From: Pyrococcus kukulkanii
Lineage (GTDB): Archaea; Methanobacteriota_B; Thermococci; Thermococcales; Thermococcaceae
NCBI RefSeq assembly: GCF_041647995.1
Contig: NZ_JARRIB010000005.1
Coordinates: 1 to 64,000 of the forward strand
DNA length: 64,000 bases
Direction of reading: 5' to 3'
The notes under the pieces were generated by a model. That model had not been told where the DNA came from, made no database searches, and was given only the letters and a program-made list of their open reading frames with translations. The translations under genes and the position numbers were made by a program. The stretch's first letter is position 1. Every line of letters starts with the position of its first letter. This document shows, one piece after another, positions 33,373 to 42,246 of this stretch.

Positions 33373-33378
33373 CGCCCA

Positions 33379-35085
33379 TCACCCCATCAATAGCAAAGCT
33401 AACCTACTGCTACCAAGCTGCATGAACCTCGCCATCAACTCCTGACCTACGTACATTCCAGTAGCAAAGACCCAAAGCAGGATCACGAAGTAGTACAGGG
33501 AGCCGAGTATGTGCCCCCCATCCGCAATCTTTATGGCCATGGCCGAAAGCAGGGAGTGGGCTACCATTATGACCAACATGGAGATCGTGAGTAGTTGCAT
33601 TCCTGATGGGGGAATAATGTGGATTATCTCCCCGATGTATTCGGTTGGTACCTGAAGCTTGCTGAAGAGATCGTTAATTGACACCGCAACCTGGAACGAT
33701 GCAGCTAAGGCGAAGGCGAATGCACCGGTTAAACCGAGTATTATTCCGATGAAGCTTGAAACGCTCTGCTGCCTTTTCCTCCTAAGACGAACGAGCCTCT
33801 CGAAGTTCCTGCTTATGACCTTACCAACGTAGTCCGGTTCAGCACCGAGCCTCAGGCTCTCCCTGAATATCTCTGAGAATATTCCAATGAGCCAGCTACC
33901 GGTTTCAGCTATGAAGAAGTCCCAGGCCCTCTGGGAGTCGACCCTAACGGCCAACCTCCTGTAGAGGGCCCTTATGTCTTCAGTTAGAGTTCCGAAGTCG
34001 TGAGCGCTAAGGTACTTGAGGACGAGTAATGGGGATGCGCCACTTGCCGCAAGGGAGGATGCAAAGCTCCTTATGAAAGCTGGGAAGTTCTCATCCTTCC
34101 TGAATATCGAGGCCTCCTCCTTCCTAACGACGTTGCCAACGTACATCAGGGGAGTTAATGTTAGGGCTATAACGAACGGAGTTGGAAGGGAGAACCTCGG
34201 CCTTATGAATGCCATATAAACTAGGAAAACCACGGGAACGAGAGCAATGGATGTAACTAAAGCCCTCTTTATCTTCTCCTGCCTCGGGGTCTTGACCCTA
34301 ACCTCGGCCCATATGGGATCCTCTGGCATCCTGTACTTTATGACGAGTAGCGTTCCTATCTCTGCAGCTAAGATCAGGAAGATTAGGTAGAGGGCAAGCC
34401 TCCCTATATTTTGTCCTGTGATGATGGGGCCGATGATTATGAAGGCCGCCGCGAATACCACCGAGATTATGATCGACTCGTATATCTCCTTGAATATGTC
34501 AAGGTCGTAGAGCGCACCCTCGTAAAATGTCTGGAAGTCGTCCATGACCGTTTGCTGCTCTTGGAATAAATAGTCCTTAAGCTCGACACCGCTATCAAGA
34601 GAATATGCGAGCCTATCAAGGAAATCAGCAAAAACTCTGCTTGGGGTTCTCCTCGCGAGGAATCTAAATGCCTCGGGCATCGAGCGGTGGAGCTTGTCAA
34701 CTATAATGTACACCTTCTTCAACTCACTAGCTATTGCCCCAAGCTTTGGGTCACTCGCTAGAACCCTAAGCAGGTCACTCCTACCTATCTCGCTCGTCGA
34801 GAGAACCGCGAAGTACGTTATGAAGAAGGGCAGTTTGGAGTTTATGCTTATCCTCTTGGAGTCGGCCATCAAGTAGGGATAGGCAACGACGTACAGTGCC
34901 AAGATTATGGGGATGAGGTACATGAACAGCCTCAAGCCCGTGGGTAGAGCTATCAGCCTGTTGAAGATGCTTATAACTATGAATATTACAGCAGAGCCAG
35001 CTAACCCCGGAATCAAAATTTTCTTTATATATTCCTTGGGGTCAACGTCCGCTTTGACGAATATGCTGACCCTCTCCTTGGGCAT
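33379..35085 (-). CDS. arlJ: Archaellum platform membrane protein ArlJ (FlaJ)
   Basis: 568 residues, T2SF/TadC-type platform. Hydrophobic segments include LIPGLAGSAVIFIVISIFNR, IISVVFAAAFIIIGPIITGQ, ALVTSIALVPVVFLVYMAFI, SFIGIILGLTGAFAFALAAS, MQLLTISMLVIMVAHSLLSA and LYYFVILLWVFATGMYVGQ. Two cytoplasmic four-helix regions follow the family plan (YLMADSKRISINSKLPFFIT; LRLGAEPDYVGKVISRNFER). It is the membrane base on which ArlI assembles and rotates the filament. It lies 9 bp after arlI. Confidence 0.95.
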   Translation of the reverse strand: MPKERVSIFVKADVDPKEYIKKILIPGLAGSAVIFIVISIFNRLIALPTGLRLFMYLIPIILALYVVAYPYLMADSKRISINSKLPFFITYFAVLSTSEIGRSDLLRVLASDPKLGAIASELKKVYIIVDKLHRSMPEAFRFLARRTPSRVFADFLDRLAYSLDSGVELKDYLFQEQQTVMDDFQTFYEGALYDLDIFKEIYESIIISVVFAAAFIIIGPIITGQNIGRLALYLIFLILAAEIGTLLVIKYRMPEDPIWAEVRVKTPRQEKIKRALVTSIALVPVVFLVYMAFIRPRFSLPTPFVIALTLTPLMYVGNVVRKEEASIFRKDENFPAFIRSFASSLAASGASPLLVLKYLSAHDFGTLTEDIRALYRRLAVRVDSQRAWDFFIAETGSWLIGIFSEIFRESLRLGAEPDYVGKVISRNFERLVRLRRKRQQSVSSFIGIILGLTGAFAFALAASFQVAVSINDLFSKLQVPTEYIGEIIHIIPPSGMQLLTISMLVIMVAHSLLSAMAIKIADGGHILGSLYYFVILLWVFATGMYVGQELMARFMQLGSSRLALLLMG

Positions 35086-35094
35086 GGCATCACC

Positions 35095-36708
35095 TCACAG
35101 TCTGAAGCTCAGGCCCTCGATACCCTTCTGGTAGAAGGCCTTGATCTCCCTGTACACGTCCCAGTAGTTGAATATCTTCAGCTCAACCATCCTCTGGATT
35201 ATCCTCGCCCTAAGGAAGAGCTCGTCGTAGATATCCTTCGGATCCTCGTAACCGGCAATCTCGGCTATCTTCCTCTCGAGGATGTAGGAGTTGTTCATGC
35301 CCCTGAATATGTGCTTGTCATTTACTGGATCCCACTCGAAGACGTTCCTAGTTGCGACTCCACCGAGCTCCTCATAGTAACCTTCAATCTCAACAACCGT
35401 AAGAACCCTCCTGAGGAACTTGCCCTTAACGTACACTGCCTGCTGGAATAGGGCGATGTTGAGGTTGTCTATGAAGGTTATCGGGACGTTTATTGGAGAA
35501 CCGGTAAAACGCTGGATCATCTTCTTAATGTCACCGGCGTGGAAGGTGCTCATGACAGGGTGGCCTGTCTGCATGGCCTGGAATGCAATTGCACCCTCGA
35601 CACCTCTGATCTCACCGACGATGATGTAGTTCGGCCTCGATCTTAATGCTGCCTTAAGCAGATCAAACAGCGTTACCCTGCTCTCCTCGGGCCCCCTCTC
35701 CCTCGTCACGAGCCTCTGCCATGTTGGATGGGGTACTTGAACCTCGGGAGTATCCTCGGCTGTAAACACCTTCGAGCCGGGCTTTATGAACGGGATTATG
35801 GCATTGAGGGTTGTAGTCTTACCCGAAGCAGTCTCACCGCACACGAATATGCTCATGCCGTACTCTATGGCGAGCCAGAGGTATGCCGCAATCTCGGCAC
35901 TCATCGTTCCCCAGGCAACTAGCTGGGTAATGCTCAGTGGCGTTGCTGCGAATTTTCTTATCGTCGCGCTTGGACCCTTCAGTGAAATGTCTGGGGAGTA
36001 GATTATGTTTATACGCGACCCATCGGGAAGGGCACCATCGACGATAGGATTTCTATCGCTCACAGGCCTTCCAATCCTCTCGGAGAGGTTCTTGAGGTAG
36101 TCAGCCAGTTCAACGTTGTCCTTCCATTTTATGTTCGTCGGCAGGTGCTCGAATATCTTGTGGACTAATGATACATAGTGGGCGCCTATTATGTGGATAT
36201 CCTCGATGTAGGGGTCTCTAGCTAAGGGCTCGAGGGGGCCGATTCCAATGATGTCCCTCTTGATTAGGTAGCGGAACTTCTCCATCTCCTCCTTAGTTAT
36301 CGTGATCCCCTTCCTACCCTTAACAAGGGAGAGAACAGCCTCCTCAAAAATCGAGTCAAGAAACCTCTCAAACTCCTCCTGCTCCTCGGGAATGTCCCTA
36401 TTAGGGGCGAGCTCAAGGATTCTATCCTTTATCATCCTGTACTTCTCTTCCTCCTCCCTCGTCTCTATCCTGGGCTCGATAACTATGTACTGCTTCTCGG
36501 TCTGAGGGTCACCATAGATGTGGATGAATATTGGATCACCAACTGGATAAATTATGTTTGGGTAGGGAATCTCCTTCATGTCCCTACTTAGTTGAACGTG
36601 AAACTCGGGAACTTTACCGTACTTCTTTCTAAACTGCTCCACGTACTTCCTAAGGTGGGGGTTCCTCCTCATTGCATCCTCCAATGTTTGGGAAACAGCC
36701 TCAGCCAT
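35095..36708 (-). CDS. arlI: Archaellum motor ATPase ArlI (FlaI)
   Basis: 537 residues from the ATG at 36708, preceded by GGTGGTGAGG; a frame 24 bp longer is open. It is a secretion-superfamily ATPase: IKRDIIGIGPLEPLARDPYI, Walker A in MSIFVCGETASGKTTTLNAI, Asp box FTAEDTPEVQVPHP, Walker B in RSRPNYIIVGEIRGVEG and the His box TGHPVMSTFHAGDI. The hexamer powers both filament assembly and rotation. Confidence 0.97.
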   Translation of the reverse strand: MAEAVSQTLEDAMRRNPHLRKYVEQFRKKYGKVPEFHVQLSRDMKEIPYPNIIYPVGDPIFIHIYGDPQTEKQYIVIEPRIETREEEEKYRMIKDRILELAPNRDIPEEQEEFERFLDSIFEEAVLSLVKGRKGITITKEEMEKFRYLIKRDIIGIGPLEPLARDPYIEDIHIIGAHYVSLVHKIFEHLPTNIKWKDNVELADYLKNLSERIGRPVSDRNPIVDGALPDGSRINIIYSPDISLKGPSATIRKFAATPLSITQLVAWGTMSAEIAAYLWLAIEYGMSIFVCGETASGKTTTLNAIIPFIKPGSKVFTAEDTPEVQVPHPTWQRLVTRERGPEESRVTLFDLLKAALRSRPNYIIVGEIRGVEGAIAFQAMQTGHPVMSTFHAGDIKKMIQRFTGSPINVPITFIDNLNIALFQQAVYVKGKFLRRVLTVVEIEGYYEELGGVATRNVFEWDPVNDKHIFRGMNNSYILERKIAEIAGYEDPKDIYDELFLRARIIQRMVELKIFNYWDVYREIKAFYQKGIEGLSFRL

Positions 36709-36728
36709 CCTCACCACCCCCTCTCGCT

Positions 36729-37436
36729 TCACACCACAGCCGCAATCTCAACCACGAGCCCCACCTTAGGTTCCACCCTGAAGGGTATAATCTTTTGGAA
36801 TACACCCTTGGCGTTGTTGTACTTCACTATCGTCGCCGAATTCTTCAGGTCACCACCAAAGACCCTAACGTTGAGGCGCATAAGTAGGGTTGATGCCTCC
36901 TCGAGGAGAAATAACACATCCCTGGGGAGCTCTTCTGGGTTTGCCGTGAGGACTATGACCTTCCCCAGGCTTGAGAGCCTCTTTATGTACATGAGAAAGT
37001 TCCTGACGCTCCTAACCTCCTGCTCTCGAGAGAGCACAGATGAGAATGAATCTATAACGACAATATCCTGCTCCCATAACCTCGGCTCGCCCAACAACCT
37101 GCTCAGAAATTTCCTCTCCTCGCTCACCCCACTAAGTAAAGGGTAGAGCGAGACGAAAACGAGCTTTTTTCTTATGAGGAAAGGGATAACATCATAGTTA
37201 ATGGACATCATCTGCTTCACGTACTCCACGGTCGTGTACTGGGAGGAGATGTAACTTGCGGTGTACCCATTCATCAGGAAGCCGTAAAGGAGCCTCTGGG
37301 AGAAGATTGATTTACCCGTCCCCCTGTCCCCCTCAATGAGCATTATTGTACCCGCGGGAATGCCACCGCCAAGCCTCCTGTGAAGCTCATCGCCCTTTAG
37401 GTCGATCCTTAGTAGCTCCTCGACCAAGATGATCAC
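36729..37436 (-). CDS. arlH: Archaellum KaiC-like ATPase ArlH (FlaH)
   Basis: 235 residues, RecA/KaiC-like. Walker A is in MLIEGDRGTGKSIFSQRLLY (about 32-51) and Walker B in QDIVVIDSFSSVLS (about 115). The usual start is GTG at 37436; a TTG 9 bp downstream fits the GGTGATC site equally. ArlH binds ATP and docks on ArlI, inside the ArlC/D/E cytoplasmic ring. It is 15 bp after arlG and 20 bp before arlI. Confidence 0.93.
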   Translation of the reverse strand: MIILVEELLRIDLKGDELHRRLGGGIPAGTIMLIEGDRGTGKSIFSQRLLYGFLMNGYTASYISSQYTTVEYVKQMMSINYDVIPFLIRKKLVFVSLYPLLSGVSEERKFLSRLLGEPRLWEQDIVVIDSFSSVLSREQEVRSVRNFLMYIKRLSSLGKVIVLTANPEELPRDVLFLLEEASTLLMRLNVRVFGGDLKNSATIVKYNNAKGVFQKIIPFRVEPKVGLVVEIAAVV

Positions 37437-37451
37437 CCCCAGTTGCTGATT

Positions 37452-37934
37452 TTAACTCTTGACCCTGAATATCAGGACCCTCTTCTTACCGTTCTCAAGC
37501 ACCACCTGGATCCTGTGTGGGACTGTGGTATTCAATGCCTTTCCAAGGGTAACCTTGATGACGCCCACTTGGTAGGGCTGAAGGCTGGTTATCGCATTTC
37601 CAGCCGTATCAGTAAAGGTGAGGTTTGAGGAGGGGATCAGGTTACCGTCTATAAAAACCTGAATTGACTCGGCGTTGAATGGGATTGGCTCTTGGCCTAT
37701 GTTCTTGATGTAAAACGTGTAATAATAAGGACCTGTCCCTTCTTCAACTACCGCGTTGGGATCGTTGATTATCGCGAAGTCGATTCTAAGGTTATCGGCG
37801 AGCTCAACCCCCCTCACCTTCATGCTGTTGGCTATGTCGTTGGTGACGTAAGCCAGGGCCCCCGCAACGCTCCCTGCCACAATCACTGCAACGATGAACA
37901 TGATTAGCTCACTCGCTGGCCCACCTGCAGCCAT
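37452..37934 (-). CDS. arlG: Archaellum stator protein ArlG (FlaG)
   Basis: 160 residues. An N-terminal membrane helix (ELIMFIVAVIVAGSVAGALA) and an Ig-like beta-sandwich (DLRIDFAIINDPNAVVEEGT, TFYIKNIGQEPIPFNAESIQ, DLIPS-like turn, FRVKS end). ArlG forms filaments capped by ArlF and links the motor to the S-layer in the pseudoperiplasm. The gene abuts arlF with zero spacing. Confidence 0.92.
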   Translation of the reverse strand: MAAGGPASELIMFIVAVIVAGSVAGALAYVTNDIANSMKVRGVELADNLRIDFAIINDPNAVVEEGTGPYYYTFYIKNIGQEPIPFNAESIQVFIDGNLIPSSNLTFTDTAGNAITSLQPYQVGVIKVTLGKALNTTVPHRIQVVLENGKKRVLIFRVKS

Positions 37935-38408
37935 TCAGCTCACCTCCACTGGGCACTGGGTTGAGGCTGAGTCGACAACGTACTCGGTTCCATTATAGTG
38001 ATAGGTGACAAGTAAGGTGCAACCGTTATCAAAGGCCAAGACGACCTGATTTGAGCTACCACTCATATCGGCACCACCGGGTATTGTAACGGTGTAATCG
38101 TTGCCGGGGATCAGATAGTTGAGATCAGCGAAACCAACGTAAGTCCCGTTGTGTAAGACATCAACCCTCCCAGGAATAGTCTGACCCAGGAATTTGAAGG
38201 TAAGGTCAACATTACTATTATTTGTAGAGGGGGAAATCGAAACATCCCCAATCTTAAAATTTAGCTGGGAAAGCTTGAGGGAATACCAAAACTCCCTGGC
38301 AGCCTGGACTTCACTGTAGGTGTTGTCCCATGCCGTGTAAAGGGTTCCTACCGCGATTAAAAAAGATATAAAGACTATCGCTGCACTCGCTGAAACGCTG
38401 AACCCCAA
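37935..38408 (-). CDS. arlF: Archaellum stator protein ArlF (FlaF)
   Basis: 157 residues. Membrane helix SAAIVFISFLIAVGTLYTAW, then an extracellular beta-sandwich (LNFKIGDVSISPSTNNSNVD, VDVLHNGTYVGFADLNYLIP). ArlF binds S-layer protein and anchors the motor. Two Cys near the C-terminus (NGCTLLVTYHY, STQCPVEVS) may form a disulfide. Confidence 0.9.
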   Translation of the reverse strand: MGFSVSASAAIVFISFLIAVGTLYTAWDNTYSEVQAAREFWYSLKLSQLNFKIGDVSISPSTNNSNVDLTFKFLGQTIPGRVDVLHNGTYVGFADLNYLIPGNDYTVTIPGGADMSGSSNQVVLAFDNGCTLLVTYHYNGTEYVVDSASTQCPVEVS

Positions 38409-38423
38409 TAGTAACCCCTCCGG

Positions 38424-39668
38424 TCAGACACCGTAGAACTCATCCAAGGTTTTTTCTAGCATCTTGACCTCTCTTTCAAGCTTGTCGAGGACGTCCCTCG
38501 TAATCCTCAGGCCCCTAAGCCTCTCTATGAACAGCAGGCTTATCAGGTGGTCCTGAACGGTGAGCTTCTCAGCCGGCTTCCACTCTGGATCCCTGTGGTG
38601 CGGCCTCGTTCCCCTTGCAAACCTCAAGAGCTGGTTGAGGACTTTCTCGCTTATCCAGCCGATGTCGTAGTAGAACTCGAGGACCTTTTCAAGGTTCTGC
38701 ATGCCGACCCTGTCTATGAGGAAGCCGAGCCACTTCAGTGCTATCATTATGGAAACCACATCCTCAGGTATCTCCTCGAGCCTTGCCTTCTTGGGCTCTT
38801 CCTCGAAGAGAATGCTCGCAATGTCCTCCGGGATCTTCATCTTTTCGGCCATCTCAACACCACCCTCCTCAACTTTTTCAGGATGAGCAGGAGCCTCCTC
38901 AACTTCTTCAACAACTTCTTCAGGGGTTACCTCTTCAACTTCTTCGGGCTTAACTTCCTCAACAACTTCTTCTTTTTCAACAACTTCTTCAGGCTTGGCT
39001 TCTTCCTCTATAACAACTTCCTCAGGCTTAACTTCCTCAACCTTGACCTCCTCTTCAGCGGGCTTTTCGGCTTCAGCCTCAAGCTCCTCTAACTTTTCAT
39101 GCAACTCCTCAACTTCCTCGGGCTTGACCTCCTCCCCCTTCTCAATCTTCTCCTCGAGCTCCTCAACTTTTGCTTTCGCCTCCTCAAGCTTCTCCCCAGC
39201 GATCTTGGCCTCAAGCTTCTCCAACTTTTCATGCAACTCCTCAATCTTCTCGGTTATCTCCTTGGGGACTTTCTCTTCCTTTGGCTTCTCCTCGAGCAGC
39301 TCCTCAATCTTCTCTATCTTCTCGCTGACCTCAGCTGCCTTCTCGGCAACCGCCTCGGCCTTCCTCTCGTGGACGGCAAACTTCTTCTCTTCCAAAGCCT
39401 CAACAAGCCTTGCGAGCTGGGAACTCAGGTCGCTAAGCTTCTTGCCGAGCTCGTCAACCCTCTTGCTTATCTGCTCGTACTTTGCAGCCTGGCTTCCGTA
39501 GGCATCAAGGACCCTCTTGACTATCTCGTCAAGCTGCTGTGGGGTTAAGGAATCTTTCTTTGCCATGAGCTTCTCCCTCAGCTCTTCAATGACGACGCTG
39601 GGAACCTTGCCCTTAAGTTCAGATAGCTTTGCATTGATCTCTGCATCCGTGACGTAACCGACCTCCAT
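38424..39668 (-). CDS. arlD: Archaellum cytoplasmic ring protein ArlD/E (FlaD)
   Basis: 414 residues. Residues about 1-100 are helical; about 100-280 is a very acidic Glu/Lys/Val-rich coiled coil with repeats around EEVKPEEV. The C-terminal about 130 residues form the FlaD/E domain: EDIASILFEEEPKKARLEEI, MIALKWLGFLIDRVGMQNLE, YYDIGWISEKVLNQLLRFAR and LTVQDHLISLLFIERLRGLR. With ArlC it forms the cytoplasmic ring connecting chemotaxis (via CheF) to the motor. The repeats create long spurious open frames on the opposite strand. Confidence 0.92.
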   Translation of the reverse strand: MEVGYVTDAEINAKLSELKGKVPSVVIEELREKLMAKKDSLTPQQLDEIVKRVLDAYGSQAAKYEQISKRVDELGKKLSDLSSQLARLVEALEEKKFAVHERKAEAVAEKAAEVSEKIEKIEELLEEKPKEEKVPKEITEKIEELHEKLEKLEAKIAGEKLEEAKAKVEELEEKIEKGEEVKPEEVEELHEKLEELEAEAEKPAEEEVKVEEVKPEEVVIEEEAKPEEVVEKEEVVEEVKPEEVEEVTPEEVVEEVEEAPAHPEKVEEGGVEMAEKMKIPEDIASILFEEEPKKARLEEIPEDVVSIMIALKWLGFLIDRVGMQNLEKVLEFYYDIGWISEKVLNQLLRFARGTRPHHRDPEWKPAEKLTVQDHLISLLFIERLRGLRITRDVLDKLEREVKMLEKTLDEFYGV

Positions 39669-39671
39669 ACA

Positions 39672-40154
39672 TCACACCTCCGCGAGGACATCATACAAGA
39701 TCGAGTCTATATCAACACCATAACCCGCGAGCACCTTTATGTCGTTCTTGACCTTGGCGAGCTCCATCTTTAGCTCGTCAATCTGCTTCTTGAGCTCCTG
39801 TATCTCACTGCTGAGCGATGACTCCTGGCTCAGCTGCTCCTTGAAGGGGTTTATCTCCTGGGAAACTACTTCGTACAGCATCATGATGTCCTTTATCGTC
39901 TTGTCGAGCCTCTCTATCTCCTCCCTGAGCTCCTGGATCTGCTTCTTTACGTTGTCGATGCTTATCTTCACCCTAGGTAGGTCGTTCTCGATCTCGTTGA
40001 GCCTCTCCATTATCTGGCTTATCTGCTCCTCCTGCTCCCTGTTCTCAACCCTCTCCTCTAGCTCCTCGACTGTAACCTCTTCAAATGTCTCTTCAGTTCT
40101 CTGCTCCTCCTTCTTTTTCTTCTTGAACAAAGACGAAAGGAACTCGAGGGCCAT
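39672..40154 (-). CDS. arlC: Archaellum cytoplasmic ring protein ArlC (FlaC)
   Basis: 160 residues from the ATG at 40154 (GAGGTGGGGCC upstream; 9 bp shorter than the longest frame). Short basic N-terminus (FLSSLFKKKKKEEQ), acidic linker, then coiled coil (ISQIMERLNEIENDLPRVKI, VKKQIQELREEIERLDKTIK) ending SEIQELKKQIDELKMELAKV and YGVDIDSILYDVLAEV, the FlaC/D signature helix. Partner of ArlD/E in the cytoplasmic ring. Confidence 0.88.
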   Translation of the reverse strand: MALEFLSSLFKKKKKEEQRTEETFEEVTVEELEERVENREQEEQISQIMERLNEIENDLPRVKISIDNVKKQIQELREEIERLDKTIKDIMMLYEVVSQEINPFKEQLSQESSLSSEIQELKKQIDELKMELAKVKNDIKVLAGYGVDIDSILYDVLAEV

Positions 40155-40164
40155 AGGCCCCACC

Positions 40165-40830
40165 TCACTGTAGCTCTATTGCAGTGCTTGAGTACGTTGG
40201 TGGAGTTAGGAAGTCTATCACCGTTGCCGCACCGTGCGGCGGTATTATCTTCCCTATAACCCTAACAGATGGCGGGATTCCATTGTATTTTGAGAATACC
40301 TTTCCAGTATTTACTAGCAATGCTGCTAAATCGCCCGTTGTCAATGATGGTGAATTCTCGTTTGAAGTCATGCTCTTGTCTGTGTCCAGTAGAACCACAA
40401 CCCCAAATGTCGTATTTGATAACTGATTCCATATACCTAGGGTAAAGATATTGCTTGCTCCGCTAGTTGATGAGTTGAAGACGTCAGGCCCCCCATAGGA
40501 AAGCACTGCCATCTGGTCCTTAACAGTTAGTATTATCCTTGTCTGGTTCAAATTTACTGGTTCACTACCAGCATTTAGGCTGACATATATAACAAGTTTA
40601 GTTATGTTACTCCTGATTTTTTTTGATGTTGAGTTTTCTGGAGCATATCCCCAAATTGAGATCAACCTAATACCACTTGAAACGTCAATAGTTGTCTCCC
40701 TGCCAACGCTTAAGGCCCTCTGTTGCAAATTTCCTGCCGTTGAGATGAGAACTCCTGCGGCTACTGCAGCCACTAGCACCATTGCTATGAAGACTATGAG
40801 CGTGCCAATGCCTATCGCTCCCCTCCTCAT
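40165..40830 (-). CDS. arlB: Archaellin (flagellin), third in operon
   Basis: 221 residues. Class III signal: short basic MRRGAIG, with cleavage by the prepilin-type peptidase after Gly7, then the hydrophobic stem [20 protein letters not shown]. The globular domain ends in a beta strand with PPHGAATVIDFLTPPTYSS. It shares the N-terminal about 35 residues almost exactly, also at DNA level, with the gene at 40842, suggesting duplication or conversion. Filament subunit. Confidence 0.95.
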   Translation of the reverse strand: MRRGAIGIGTLIVFIAMVLVAAVAAGVLISTAGNLQQRALSVGRETTIDVSSGIRLISIWGYAPENSTSKKIRSNITKLVIYVSLNAGSEPVNLNQTRIILTVKDQMAVLSYGGPDVFNSSTSGASNIFTLGIWNQLSNTTFGVVVLLDTDKSMTSNENSPSLTTGDLAALLVNTGKVFSKYNGIPPSVRVIGKIIPPHGAATVIDFLTPPTYSSTAIELQ

Positions 40831-40841
40831 CTGCTACCACC

Positions 40842-41492
40842 TCACTGCAGTAATATTACATTTGAGTTAAACGTTGAGGGTGTTACGAGGTCTATCACGC
40901 CAGCGGCACCTACTTCGGGAATTACTTTCCCTATAAGCCTAACACTAGAGCCAATACCATTCTCGCCCGTCTTCTGATCCGTGAATATTTCAGTAGATAG
41001 GCACAACGCAACTACATCCCCCCACTCAAGCGCTGGGTGATCCTCTGTCATCTTGTTACCTCCATCTTGGATAACGACGACGGCGAAGGACGTGTTAGTG
41101 GCGTTTTCCCAGACCTTGGTTATGCTAAACAGGTCAGTTATAGTCCCGTTGTACAGCTTCCCACTATAGTTGTAAACTACAAGCTTCTTCCCGTCCGTTA
41201 ACACTATCTTAACCTTGCTTAAGTCGATTCCATTGCTTCCCGAGTTCGGTGCAACGAAAATTGCTAGCTTTGTTATCGTGCCGTTACTTGGAGTTGAGGA
41301 GTTGACGTACCCATAGACATCCAAGATTTTGATTCCGCTAGCGACTTCCTGGGTCGTCTGCCTACCAGTGGCCTGAGCCTTTTGCTGGAGATATCCCGCT
41401 GTTCCAATGATAACTCCTGCGGCTACTGCAGCCACTAGCACCATTGCTATGAAGACTATGAGCGTGCCAATGCCTATCGCTCCCCTCCTCAT
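40842..41492 (-). CDS. arlB: Archaellin (flagellin), second in operon
   Basis: 216 residues. MRRGAIG plus [20 protein letters not shown], then a globular beta domain ending [25 protein letters not shown]-like CCCTATATAACTTT (minus strand, about 41549-41562) in the 95-bp gap upstream could drive this and downstream genes separately from the first flagellin. It is 11 bp upstream of the third flagellin gene. Confidence 0.95.
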   Translation of the reverse strand: MRRGAIGIGTLIVFIAMVLVAAVAAGVIIGTAGYLQQKAQATGRQTTQEVASGIKILDVYGYVNSSTPSNGTITKLAIFVAPNSGSNGIDLSKVKIVLTDGKKLVVYNYSGKLYNGTITDLFSITKVWENATNTSFAVVVIQDGGNKMTEDHPALEWGDVVALCLSTEIFTDQKTGENGIGSSVRLIGKVIPEVGAAGVIDLVTPSTFNSNVILLQ

Positions 41493-41587
41493 CTGCTACC
41501 ACCTCTGAGAACGCTTTTCCATGAGGACGTTAAACAATAATGAAAAAGTTATATAGGGAAAGAAGAAGTTAAAGGGCTACTGAAAAA

Positions 41588-42106
41588 TCACTGAAGCCTA
41601 ACTGTACCATTGAGGGATGTTGAATTTGGATAGTAGAACCCAAAGTGCACTGGTGAGCCATACTGTGGCACAATCTCACCACTTACATAGGTGCCCTTCT
41701 TAAGGTCATTTACATCAGTAATTACAATCTTCCCCAGCTCCCCAGGTCTAAGAGTCCCTGTCTCACTTGTTGCTGTTCCATTAGTGCTAATAATCGCAAA
41801 GCTCTTGCCAACTGGCTTTCCATTGAGAAGGATCCTAGTGGCGTTCAAGTCTATTGGGTCTGAACCAGGTACGACTTTCACGTAAATCGTGATATTGCTA
41901 AGGTTCCCGTCATTGAAACCTCCATAAACACCCACAATATCTAGTGCGTTAGCAACTTGCTTGGTTGTCTGAAGTCCAGTAGTTGAAGCCCTGCTCTGGA
42001 GGAATCCGCTCGTGTTGATGAGTACTGCTGCAGCTACTGCAGCCACCAACACCATGGCAATAAATACGATCAAGGTCCCTATACCCACTGCACCCCTTCT
42101 TGCCAC
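41588..42106 (-). CDS. arlB: Archaellin (flagellin), first in operon
   Basis: 172 residues from the GTG at 42106, giving MARRGAVG and the conserved [20 protein letters not shown]. The open frame extends 43 codons further upstream, but that part lies across the promoter. It is shorter than its two neighbours in the globular domain. In P. furiosus the first gene of the series (flaB0) encodes the major flagellin, as I recall; the same may hold here. A dedicated promoter and tandem regulator sites lie upstream. Confidence 0.92.
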   Translation of the reverse strand: MARRGAVGIGTLIVFIAMVLVAAVAAAVLINTSGFLQSRASTTGLQTTKQVANALDIVGVYGGFNDGNLSNITIYVKVVPGSDPIDLNATRILLNGKPVGKSFAIISTNGTATSETGTLRPGELGKIVITDVNDLKKGTYVSGEIVPQYGSPVHFGFYYPNSTSLNGTVRLQ

Positions 42107-42153
42107 TACCACACACCCCCTTGGAGTTTTTTCAATAATCTCTAAAAATAGCT

Positions 42154-42165
42154 GGATATAAAGCG
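42154..42165 (-). promoter_or_regulatory. Promoter TATA of the first archaellin gene
   Basis: CGCTTTATATCC on the minus strand about 50-60 bp before the GTG start, giving a leader of roughly 25-30 nt that includes a GGGGGTGTG ribosome binding site. It lies about 40 bp downstream of the TACATA boxes. Confidence 0.55.
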
Positions 42166-42200
42166 ATTTTTTGTGTGTGGAAGTGCTTGTAAAAATTGAA

Positions 42201-42224
42201 GTGCATATGTAGGTGCATATGTAG
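42201..42224. promoter_or_regulatory. Tandem EarA-type boxes upstream of the archaellin genes
   Basis: GTGCATATGTAG occurs twice head to tail with no gap (42201-42212, 42213-42224). On the coding strand each contains TACATA, the six-base sequence I recall as bound by the archaellum activator EarA of Methanococcus. The two copies are one helical turn apart. earA itself is about 1 kb upstream on the same strand. Confidence 0.65.
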
Positions 42225-42246
42225 GTACACAACAAAAAAGAAAGCC

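Noticed and set aside
38547-39548. Long open frames on the plus strand opposite arlD and arlC
   Set aside because: They arise from the Glu/Lys coiled-coil repeats of the real genes; their translations are low-complexity Leu/Phe/Ser runs.
42107-42235. 43-codon N-terminal extension of the first archaellin
   Set aside because: It spans the TATA element and EarA boxes and would bury the class III signal peptide; the GTG at 42106 gives the conserved MARRGAVG start.
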